Part shown: one piece after another, positions 15,601-27,600 of the stretch
How positions within the stretch are numbered: the stretch's first letter is position 1
Layout: every line of letters starts with the position of its first letter
From: Synchiropus splendidus
Taxonomy: Eukaryota > Chordata > Actinopteri > Syngnathiformes > Callionymidae
Direction of reading: 5' to 3'
Assembly (NCBI RefSeq): GCF_027744825.2
Contig: NC_071340.1
Location: forward strand, 7,331,501 to 7,395,500
DNA: 64,000 nucleotides
Notes under the pieces: generated by a model
Told to the model about the DNA's origin: nothing
The model's database searches: none
The model's input: only the letters and a program-made list of their open reading frames with translations
Position numbers and translations under genes: made by a program

Positions 15601-18600
15601 TAAAACTGATACCGTGTACTTGGGCTCCAAAACTACATACTAAACTCTGCTTTTGAAGCAGGTCGAATCCAGGTCTCTTGCTATGAACATATCCCCTATT
15701 GCTTCCATAAGAACAGTAAGAATGCACTTCAATGTTGAAGCATATTTGAAAATACAAGGTAGGGGGGCGCTCGTGAGCTCGACTATGTAGGACGTGTTTC
15801 ATGGCGGTTCCTCGGGGATGAACAAAATATACGTTTAATAATACCTTGGAACTCGAATTTTCGCTGTGCCTCAGTGTTGGGATTTTGTTTTTCAACACTC
15901 ATCATGTCAACGTCTCGGTCAGCTCGCCAAAAAACTCGTCAATCGCCTGAACCGGAGTCACCGGAAAAGTTGGATGCTAATGCGGCTATGCTACGAAGCA
16001 TAAAAACGATGATGGAAGATATGCGGTCCGAAATTATTTCGAAATTTGAAACCATCATTGCGGAGACTGTTAAAAGAGAAGTCAAGTCAGCTGTGAAATC
16101 TTTTGAGGAGAAGCTCATGACACAGAAGAGCACTGTCGACGAACTGGAGAGGTGTGCTAATGAGCATGATAACAAGCTGGCGGAGCTACAGGCTAAGGTG
16201 ACTTCATTGACAGACAACGTCGAATCACTGAAAAAGACATGTGAGGACTTGGAGGCGCGCTCCAGGTGGAACAATATCAGACTCATTGGATTGCCTGAAG
16301 GGACAGAAGGACCTCGCCCGACTGATTTCATCGCCAGTCTACTACAGGAGTTGCTTGGGCTGGAGACGGAGCCGCTTCTAGACGGGGCTCACCGCACGTT
16401 GCGTGCCAAGCCGAAACATGACGAACCTCCTCGCCCGCTTATTGTTCGGATGAACCGATTCCAAGACAGGAATCTGATTCTACAAAGTGCAAGTAAAGCT
16501 TCACCTTTGATGTACAGAGAGAAGAGGATCCATATTTTCCCGGACTTTACGTCGGCGGTGGCCAAGCAGCGTGCGGCTTTCAGTCCTGTGAAGCGTGAGC
16601 TTCGCAGTCATCCAGATATACGGTTTGGTCTCCGGTACCCGGCGATTCTACATATCACACTACCTGACGGTCGGGTGAAGAAGTTCGACAACCCAAACTT
16701 TGCAATGGACTTCGTCAAGAGCAAACTTGGAACCAAATCCCCAGCTCCGAGCTCTCCAACTACACGTTAGCAACTGTTTCGAATTGCTATTTTTCTACAA
16801 ATTGCTATAACACTTGACGTTGTTTGTTTTCTTTTGTTATCATTTTGCACAGTTTCAATATATTATATTTGCATACACTGTACAGTTAAGGTTCTATGAG
16901 GTATTGTGGACATTTATTTAATCCCCAGGGTTAAGCATAAGTAGGTTTTGATCCACTTATGAAAGTGTGTTTAGGTTTTGGTCGGTGGGTTAAGTGGGCA
17001 CGTATCTTGGATGCTTCTGCCAGGGGAGGGGGGGATGCAGGGATTTTGTTGTGTGAGTTTTGTTTTCTTGTGTTGGGGTTAGGAAGGGTACATTTTACTT
17101 GGCTCGTTTTTGAACGTTGGGGCAAAATAGTAATATCATTATTACAAATGTGGTGTTTAATGATTATTCAATGACCTCAGGTTGTGATATTAAGTTTACA
17201 AGTTTGAATTGCAGGGGCTTAAACAACCCAATCAAACGTAGCAAAGTTTTACATTATTTACAGCATGTAAATGCAAATATTGTCTATTTACAAGAAACCC
17301 ACCTGAGGGACTTGGATAAGGTCAAGTTGAGGAGAGGCTGGGTGGGACAGGTTTTTCTTTCATCCTTTTCAAGTCGCGCTCGAGGTGTAGCAATAATGCT
17401 GCACAAGTCTATTCATTTCATTCATTCCAAAACTATCACAGATCCCTCTGGTAGATATTTAATCGTTATTGGGAAAATATATGACATTAAACTCATCTTG
17501 GCGAATGTTTATGCACCCAACTGGGATGACGATAATTTTTTCAGACATTTTTTTTCACTATTGCCTGATCTTAACTCATTCAATTTGATTTTAGGAGGTG
17601 ATTTTAACTGTTGGATCGATCCTAGTCTGGATAGATCATCCAGTACTCCAACTTCAATCTCTAAATCAGCCAAAATAATTCGAAGTTTCATGGAAGAATT
17701 TGGAATGATAGATCCTTGGCGTACTTTGAATCCTTTAAAAAGACAGTTTTCTTTTTTTTCACCTGTCCATCATACATATACCCGAATAGATTTTTTCTTA
17801 GTCCATAAGCGTCTCTTAAATTTAATATCAGAATGCAAATATGAACCAATAGTTCTATCAGATCATGCATGTTTATCCATGAATATATATGTTAAAAAAA
17901 TGCTGAGAGTACGCACCCCTTGGCGTTTAAATCCTCATCTGCTTCTAGAAAAAGAATTTGTTGAATTGATATCAAATCGCATTGATCTCTTTCTACAACT
18001 TAACAGGACCCCTGGTATTTCTCCTTCCTTACTTTGGGAGACTATGAAAGCTTATATACGTGGTGAAATTATATCCTTTGAGACACACAAAAAAAAGAAA
18101 TGGAAACAGAGTTTGAATCAACTAACACAACAAATAATGCAGCTAGATCAAGAATTTTCAATATCAAAATCACCTGACTTGTATAAAAAGCGAATTATCT
18201 TACAAGCCGAGTATGACTCACTGATGACACAGTGCGTTATAAAGCAATTGCTACAGTCTCGATCAACGTTTCATGAACATGGTGACAAACAGAGTAAACT
18301 ATTGGCCCATAGACTCCGTCAAATAACATCTTCACAATTAATTCCTCAAATTCAAACAAAATCAGGTGCAACTTCGGATACCACAGAAATTAATAATAGT
18401 TTCAAAGAATTTTACAAATCTCTATACACATCTGAGGTCAACCCTACAATAACTGAATTAGATGCTTTTTGTGATCAACTTATTATTCCTACTCTAGATT
18501 CAAACTTATTTCAAAAATTGGAATCACCAATTACAATGATAGAACTTGAAATGGCAGTAAAATCCCTACAATCTGGCAAGAGCCCAGGACCGGATGGTTT

Positions 18601-21600
18601 TCCAGCTGAATTTTATAAAATATTTTGGGACAAACTAGCTTTGCTGCTGTTTGAGGTTTTTACTGAATCATTTGATCAAGGTTCTCTTCCACATACCATG
18701 TCCCAGGCTACTATATCTTTACTATTAAAAAAAGGGAAAAATCCGTTATTCTGTGGATCATACCGCCCAATAAGTCTACTTAATGCAGATTATAAAATAC
18801 TTTCAAAACTGCTCGCACGACGGCTGGAAGACGTATTACCTTCAATCATATCAATGGACCAAACTGGTTTTATTCGTGGAAGGCATTCTTTCTTTAATTT
18901 GAGGCGGGTGTTTAATGTATTGTATAATGGCCATTCAAACATTTCTATGGAAGCTCTTGTCTCATTAGATGCGGAAAAAGCATTTGACAGGGTGGAATGG
19001 AATTATTTATTCTTCATTTTGAAGAAATTTAACTTTGGCTCTAACTTTATAAATTGGGTTAAATTACTGTATTCCTCACCACAAGCTACTGTAAGGACTA
19101 ATGGCTTGCACTCAGCCTCTTTTCCACTTCAACGATCCACAAGACAGGGATGTCCACTCAGTCCTCTTCTATTTGCCATTGCCATAGAGCCTTTGTCCAT
19201 TGCAATCCGTTGTCACCCAGAATTTACAGGAATTACCAGAAATGGAGTAGAAGCTAAGATCTCTCTGTATGCCGATGACCTGCTGTTATTTACGTCTAAT
19301 ATAGCTCAGTCTATTCCAGTGGCTCTTACAATTCTTGATTCCTTTGGAAAAATCTCAGGATATAAGGTGAATTTTGGGAAAAGTGAGTTATTTTTTGTCA
19401 ATGGATTATCAGAAGATGATTCCTCGCCAAATTTACCATTTAAAATTGCCAAGACAGGCTTTTGTTATCTAGGTATTCATATCACAGATGCATATAATAA
19501 ATTATTTAAAAGAAATTTCAGTGCACTACTGGCTCAAACTAGACATGATTTTGATCGATGGTCTCTTTTGCAATTATCGGTTGCGGCCAAAATCAATACA
19601 ATAAAAATGAACATCTTGCCTCGTTTTATGTATTTGTTCCAATGCATACCAATATTTATTCCCCGTTCCTTTTTTCGAAAACTAGACAGCATTATTTTAG
19701 AATTCATTTGGGCCAAAAAGCCACCGAGATTAAAGCTGCAGTCTCTTCAAAGAGCTCGAGAGTTGGGAGGCATGGCGCTTCCAAATATGCAATTCTACTA
19801 CTGGGCGGTTAACCTAAGAAATTTAAATCTTTGGATTCAGTACAACTCTCTTGAAGATCCACCGATGTGGCTTACTATAGAAGCACACTCCGTACACCCA
19901 GTCTCACTACAATCCTTGTTGCACTCCCATATTTCTTCATCTATTTCCAGGTATACGAGTAATGTCATTGTCAGGTCATCAATGAAAATATGGGTGCAGT
20001 TTCGTCGCTACTTTGGCTTTCAATCAGTGTCCACTAAATGCCCACTCAATAACAATCATTTATTTCCTCCTTCATTAATGGATAAAGCCTTTTCAAAATG
20101 GGCCGAACTGGGAGTGAAATGTATCAAAGACCTGTTCATAGATAAGACGTTTGCCACCTTTCAACAATTAGTCAATATATTCTCTGTGCCTCAGAGGGAT
20201 TTTTTCCGATACTTACAAGTACGAAGTTTTGTCTCCAAAACATATGCTTGCTTTCCGGCTTTACCCATTGACTCTGAAATTGACATATTTTTGAGTGCTC
20301 TTTCATCCTTTAAAGGTGCTATATCGTCTATCTATTCTAATATACAGGCACTTAGATCCAGCTCATTGGGCATTTATAAAACAACTTGGGAAGCTAGCTT
20401 AGGAATGGAAGTGTCTGAAGACACTTGGAGTGAAATATTACGGAGAGTGCACAAGTCCTCTATTTGTGCGAGACATTGTTTTCTTCAATGCAAAATTCTT
20501 CATCGAGTTCATTTCACAAAAGAGCGACTGGCAAGAATATTTAAGAATGTGTCTCCTTCTTGTGATCGTTGTCATCAAACACCAGCAAATTACATCCACA
20601 TGTTTTGGGAATGCCCACATTTATCCAAATATTGGCGAGAGATTTTCTCTTTTCTATCTAATTTGACAGGTATCATAGTTCCACCAAACCCACTGACAGC
20701 CATCTTTGGGGTCACACAACCTTCACTCAGCCTCTCCTCCGTACAAAAAGATGCCATAGCTTTTACCACTCTTCTTGCTCGAAGATTAATATTGTTAAGA
20801 TGGAAATCTAATCTACCTCCTACACACACACAGTGGCTAAAAGATGTTCTATATTTTTTGAAGCTAGAGAAAGTTAGGCTGGCTATACGTGGACAATTGG
20901 AGAAGTTCAATAAAGTTTGGAAACCTTTTTTTGTTTTAATCAATAGAATAGAATTTACATTTGAACCAGAAGCTGTTGACAATTAGGTGGGTTTCCATAA
21001 TTTTGTACACTGAGGTCAAATTATTTGTCATTTATTTATTAATTTATTTTCTACTGTTCTGTATATTTGCATGATCATTAATATTACTTTTTTCTGCTTA
21101 AACACCATGCGCCTTGGTTGTCTCAATGCTCATAATTTTGAATGTACCATAAGAGGGTGGGAGAGAGGGTTGGTGGTTTGTTTTTGTTCCTTCTTTTTTT
21201 TTTTTTCTTTTCTTTTTCTTTCTACTCTGTTATTTGGCAGAATTCACCTCATGGCCTTGATATCATGTTTTGCTGTTTTGTGTTCTGCCAAAAAAACCAA
21301 TAAAAAAATTATTAAAAAAAAAAAAAGAAAATACAAGGTAAAATTTTCATATATACATTACAAATAGTTGTTTAGTAGAAGCAGACGATTCTTTCTGCTG
21401 AGGGAATTTATCGCTACATTGGCATATAATCCCTGAAGAGTCTAGGCTAACCACTTCCTTACAGACCTCAGAGTAGTTCAGTGTCTTCTTATCTCGTGAC
21501 CTGGATAGTGAGGTGTGCATTTACAACAGCCAGGTGGGTCCAGGAAGTAACCAGCGCCAGCCACTGGATGCCTCAGCTATGAACCACGATTGATATACTA

Positions 21601-24600
21601 TTGATGTGAAGAAGATTGAAGAGATTTAGACAGGATTAAAGAGAATGAGCCATGACAGGCAGGTAATATTTCCTTAGGTTTACTGAGGACCAGCACCAAC
21701 TATTTTGTTGTATCAAAACATTTTGAAAATACCCACATAGAGCTGGACGTCTTCTATTACTGTAGTACCAGTCTGTAGTAGCAAGTGCCCACATGTATGC
21801 AGTAGTTTACTAGTGGGGCAGCCTGAGTAAGGGCACGGTAAGGTAGGCAGGCTCTGTCGTTGGCACACAGCTGAGCAGCCTGACATCAGTGGGAGAGCGA
21901 CAGCCACTGAACAAGCTCCTGTTCACCATGGACAATCCTCACCACTCACTGCACAGCGCCATCCATAGGCAGAAGTTCAGTATCGGTACCAGACTGCTCT
22001 CAAAGTCCTGCTCCATAGACAAAGATCATTCCTCCCCCGTGCTGTATGGCTATTCAACACCTCTGGGAGGACAAGAACACTTTGACCTGCACTAACTGGA
22101 CCAACCAGTACTGCCAGACTAGGAACACACTTTTTTGTAACACATTTTATTACACTAAATAATTTATATATTATAGACTTTTTTTAATTTCAGCTTAGCT
22201 ATCTCTTCATTTTGTTAGTACGTTTGCAAAAGAGTCTACTTCTGTATTTTGCTTTATCTGATATCAATACTTGTATTTTACCTTGTAATTGCTCTTTGAA
22301 AAACAGATGCTGTTAGAAATGCCAACTCTCACAGTGAGATTAATAAAGTATGTATGTGTATCTATCTATCTAGTTGTGCAATCATTGCATCACTGCCAAC
22401 GTTATTTTACTGCACACTACAGCAGGGAAGTGTTTTATTGCACCGTCGAGCAGACTGACAGGAAAATGCAAAACTTTTATATATGAAAATGCATTGAAAG
22501 AAGATTGATATCTAAGCATTTGTAGCCTCTGGGCCTCCACAACACAATCACATTTGTATGCAGGAGGCTTCAGGCAATCGTCTCCAGCAGTGTGACAGGC
22601 AACCGATTTGCTCCCCTGTCTGTCAGCGGGTTAAGCTCGCAAAGATCACCCAAGCATCTAAGTCATTTGAGGGATTAAGATCTGAGGGGAAGATCAGAGC
22701 AGCTGAGACCAACAGGACCATTTTTCTAAGGATCCCCCTCGTTTTTTCAGTAGTTCTAAAGCAGTGTGTCGATACCTGAGAGGGGGTGCAATCAGAAAGT
22801 CAGAAGTTCTTATCCACAGAGCAGAAAGAATCAATAAATTCTCCAGAAGTTTAGGATTACAGTATTAGAACTGTCATGGATGGAGACAGCTACAGTCTAA
22901 CTGAGGACCTACTTCTTCAAAGGTGTTCCCAGCTGATGATGCTGCATAAATATGCTTCAAAGTGTCTATAGCAATTCCAAGACATTACTTCCCCTGGCCT
23001 TTAAACCATCTGGGTGAAACATTTAAAATATACAAATATACATTTAATCATAAAATATTTATAGGTATATTCATATATTCAACCTGATGTCGCCATCTGA
23101 ATTTAGACATCTTGGACAGTTGCAGACAAGATTGTTTTAAAATCTGATCCAGACAACTGTAACTAAACAGCACCAGTTAAGTGAAAAAAATGAGATCACT
23201 TTAGTGTTTGTATGTTGGCTGTAAAAAGTAGTCAGAAAAGATTGAATCTCAAAATAGTTGACCACATTTGTGGGAGGAATTCAAGGGAAATTTACACATC
23301 GTGTATAATTCCTTCCAGACATCAAGAAACATCTGCTAGGGTTCTGAAAACAGCACATGAAGCAGTTTTACTGAAACAAAAACAGCACAGAGATCTAAAA
23401 AAGGTGGAATGACTTTGCACAGACCTTTTCCAGAAGGCTGAGGAAGGACAAAGCCAGGCAGTAGAAACGGAGCTCCAGTGGTGAGTCCGGCTGGTTTCAG
23501 CTCAGTCACCCCATAAGTAGTGAGACAGGTGACAAGGTTCACAAGGTCTTTCAGTGCATCTTTTGATTCGTCCTCCTTAGCCTGCTCCAGCCTGAATAGG
23601 GACATAATTATTTTACAGTTACAAAACAGGAAAATGGATTATTGGACGACTCTGAGCAGAAAATAAAAAAGGACCTGAGCATGAGATCGGAGAGAAAGGT
23701 GTAGCCCTGGCACATTCGGAAATCATCCAGCAGTGTCTGTGACACATCGCTGGAGTCCTTGAGGAAGCAGGACAGACCGGCGAACATCTCAACAATCTCC
23801 AGCGGAGACAGATCATCAGACTGTTGCATGTTCTGGACACATGTGGAGAGACATTCTTTCTCTGCAGGAGAGAGGTACAATTGACAAATTGGTTGGAAAA
23901 GCAAATATTCATTGTGATGGAGTTTCTGGGCTTTTGAATGCACCAAATATGTAGCAGTCAAGCATGAGGAGCAAAGATCTGATATTAATATTATTAATGC
24001 AAAGCATGACTTAGCACATTTTATACTTTATACTTATATACTATAGCACACACATGCCATTATAACACTGAAATACTGCATCTTGTACATAAAATATTTT
24101 GTAAGTGATGAGCTCCATGTTGCCGAATGTGTCTGACAATGTCCAGATGTGGTTTGGGTAAGTGCACCATGAATCAGCTTTGACAGGGCTCGAGCAGACA
24201 ATTGTGATTAAAGCACACTCGATCAAAGACACCATCCTAACATCAAACAGCTGAGAAGAGATGTTTATGTTCAGCTCATACCGTGTATGTATTTTACTAC
24301 ATTGACACTGAGGCCATGTCGGGAGATGGTGGTGAGGACTTCACCAGCACTCCTTCGCCAGGGCAAGTTGTGAGGGGGACACCAGGATGTGATGGCACTG
24401 AAGAGGAGGAGGAGGTCGTCCTTCTGAGCCAGCTCCTCCGCCGGAGACACAAAAGTACAGAGCTTCACCAGGATCTGAAACAGTCAGAAAGGAAGAGTGG
24501 AGCTGACGAAGGTTAACATTTGAAGAGCAAGACGCAGCACTGACACTGCCGTTAAGAGTCGACCCGTGTCTGTACGGAGGTCAGTCCTTGTTACCTGGAC

Positions 24601-27600
24601 GAAGACTTTCTGGAGCAGAGCACGGCGGTCTGCCAGAGGGAGTTCAGGTTGGGTTTGGCCCTGGACCGCTGTCTTCTCCTGGGTTGGAGGTGGTGGCGGT
24701 GGGGGTGTCTGTGTGGAACCCACGGGTGCTTCGGCCATGTGTGGAAGGTCAAAGAACAGATAGAGGCATTTGACCAGCGTGGACGGCACGGACATGGTTG
24801 TCATGCAGTCCACCGTTTTCTGCAGAGGGAACAAATAAACAGATGTTGAGCTTGGAAGCCACACGGTCGTTTGAGGCATCTGTTTGCCAACCTTTGTGAC
24901 CCGCACGCATCAATGAAAGATTAGCACCCATGATTCATTCAACAGATTTCACACGGTTAAAGTGTCTGAAATTTTCTTTCTGGAAAAGTACATGCAAGTG
25001 TAATAGCATCACGAGGTTCACAAACACCTCATGCTACGGCAATGAAAAGGGCCCTTAAATTCCTCCATCACTGTGCACACCAGAGAGGTGGAGTTAACTA
25101 ACATGTAACGAACACATGCAATCATTCAGCTGATCGACGGTGTAAGAAAACAATGGGAGAGGGACTGAGGTCAAAGAAGATCTAGTGAATAAACAATGGG
25201 ATTGTAGCAGTGAGAGAAACATTGGCAGTGCTGCTGCCTCAAGGTGAAGGATGCTGAGAACAGACAATTGCAATAAAACCAGACAGAAGGACATATCCCC
25301 AATGACGTGTACAAAACTGCAACGATTTTATAAAAAAAAAAATCCTAATCTTTTATAACACCACAACATATCTTTAAATAAAAAAAGTTATAAAAAGACA
25401 TAGTACCAAGTGGGGTGTAGCAATGTTTTCAACAAGTAAAAACATATACAGCGGTACTTCGGTTCTCGATCACAATCCGTTCCAGACGGCCGTTCGAGAA
25501 GCGATTTGTTCGAAATCGATTTTTCCCCATTACGGTGAATGGAAAAAGAAATAATGTGTTCCAAGCCTTAAAATAGTCTTTTGTCGGAGTGAATGTAGAG
25601 TGTCTGCTGCAGGTGCGCTGTTCCTCTTTGTGTGTGGCCGCTGCATGTGGGAGGGGTTGCCGAGTGAGTGACATCTCTCCAGAAGTGAAGAGGTGCCCGG
25701 TGCGTGTCCAGCTCTGAATGTGCGCTTCTGTGCAGTTTGGCTGTGACAAAGTCATAAACCAAGTAACGCTCTGTCCCAGACTCGCCTCATCCCTGTCTGA
25801 CCTCCAGCCCACAACAGGACATCAAACCCTGGAGTGAGCGCTCTACCACGGTCCAGTGCGGAGACAGGAAAGGTTTTACACCTCAATATGAAGAAAAAAC
25901 AGTCAGTAAATGTAACGGGACACGTCCGCATACAGATGATGCGTGTCGTGGGTCAGCTGATCGGTCCGCGCGCGTTGTTTTTTCTGGCTTTTTTCAGGGG
26001 CGTTCTGTATTTTCGTCCGAAATCAGATGCAAAAAAATCTCGAAATTTTTGTTCGAACTCCGATTTGTTCAAAGTCTGGGATGTTTGCAAACCGAGGTAC
26101 CACTGTACATCTCAATCCCAGATGCATAGCATGTACCACAGCCACTGCAACCTGATGGACTAATCAAAAGCACAGATAATAATAGATTTAAACGATGATG
26201 AGCAACAAACCATCCATTAATTAAAAGCTGTCCCTGCTGGTTTGTCTCAGACAGATTAGTGAAGCTGGAAGAGCATCTCATAAAAGAAGAGGGCAGTAGG
26301 GAGAAAAGGGGAGAGAGCAACAAAACAATAAAGCCGGCTTTTGAACATCAGAAAAGGGAGTGAGCAAGGTTATAAATGAAGAGAGTGCAGAGAGAGATTT
26401 TTGGTATCAAAGGACAGTAAGTGATGTCAGCTGGAAAGCAGACCAGCTGCCAGAAGTCTTTTGTTTTATTGCCTGAGCGAGTCACCAAAGCTAACCCATC
26501 TTTTCAACCAGTCCTCTCTCCACTCCAGCACCTGAGCCACGCAGTGACATCGCCCTTCTTTACACCTCACTTAACATCGTCTGTTGTGGTGTGCTCTACG
26601 ATGGTCATGGAAAAACATATAGTTTCATTTGCTTTTCAACATTTAAGTCGCACAACTTCTTTTTCTGAGAATTAAGATGAGTTATCAGTGTCGTATGCAT
26701 TCTCAAAACATCCTAGTCCATACAGTAAAAGAGGAAAAACATTTTTTAAATGAACCTCAACTGCGCAACACAACAGTGAGACTAAAGATTGCGGTCGTCC
26801 AACACATTTGGGCAATTTTTTAAACTACTAAGCTTGGATGACAGTGACAAAAAGGAAACTAATGTAACTAAGGTTTTAGTCCAGATCTTTACTGTAATTT
26901 AATGCAGTATACATGCTCATAATACTAAAGTAACTCACTATCACCAAAACATGAATGTGACAAATATTAAGCGGACGCTACTGTGAACCTTGTGACTTGA
27001 GTTTACGCAGGAATGTTTTAAAACATGACAGCAGCTGTTGAGACGGCGGGTGGAGTTCTAAGGTTTAATGAAGCAGAAGAGAACACGTTGACTTCCTCAA
27101 GACCTTTGCAGAAATAGAGCGCTGAAGAATCAAATGCGGGTGAATGAAAGAGGAAGCCAACGTCTGAACATTAAAGTGTAAACATGCTCAAACATGCTCA
27201 GGAGCACATTTGTTTGACGCCACAGGATGAATCCATGTGACATTGACCATGAAGATTAGATTACTGACTTCAGTGAAGAAGGTTTAACTCAACAGATGCA
27301 ATTAACGCCCTTATTAATGATACTGTTGTGTAAACAAACAACAGACTGACCTGTCCAGATGAGGCCAGTAGGTTGATGGTGGTCAGTAGCATCCAGCCAC
27401 GACTGGCTTCTTCACTCTGGTTCACCTCTAAAAACTGGACAATAGCTCTGCTGGCTGCCTCTGTGGAGGAGAGCAAGTTCATGTTTGTAACACAGACTAT
27501 ACAAGAGAATGCTCACACTGCCACACGATCACTCTTTATAACCCATCACCACCATGAGGCAATCCGATTTCTATTTGTAAAAATATAAGCACACACATAC

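Larger units (their letters stand above)
15762..21326 (+). mobile_element. Full-length L1/Tx1-like LINE in a wdfy3 intron
   Basis: The element is about 5.57 kb, bounded by identical 14-bp duplications. It begins GGGGGGCGCTCG, has a short 5' UTR of about 140 bp, then ORF1 (15904-16770), a 400-nt spacer and ORF2 (17171-20986). A 3' UTR of about 340 bp follows, with a T-rich stretch and an AATAAA at 21299-21304, then an A-rich tail. Both ORFs are free of stops and frameshifts, and the duplication copies match exactly, so the insertion looks young. It lies antisense to wdfy3 and makes up about two thirds of the 8.5 kb intron. Retrotransposition of this class works by target-primed reverse transcription, and the duplication length fits that. 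The assignment to the L1/Tx1 group comes from the ORF1 coiled-coil/RRM layout and the apurinic-type endonuclease in ORF2. Confidence 0.93.

Noticed and set aside
15939..16331. 130-codon minus-strand frame
   Set aside because: It is the reverse-strand shadow of the L1-like ORF1.
20590..20982. 130-codon minus-strand frame
   Set aside because: It is the reverse-strand shadow of the L1-like ORF2.
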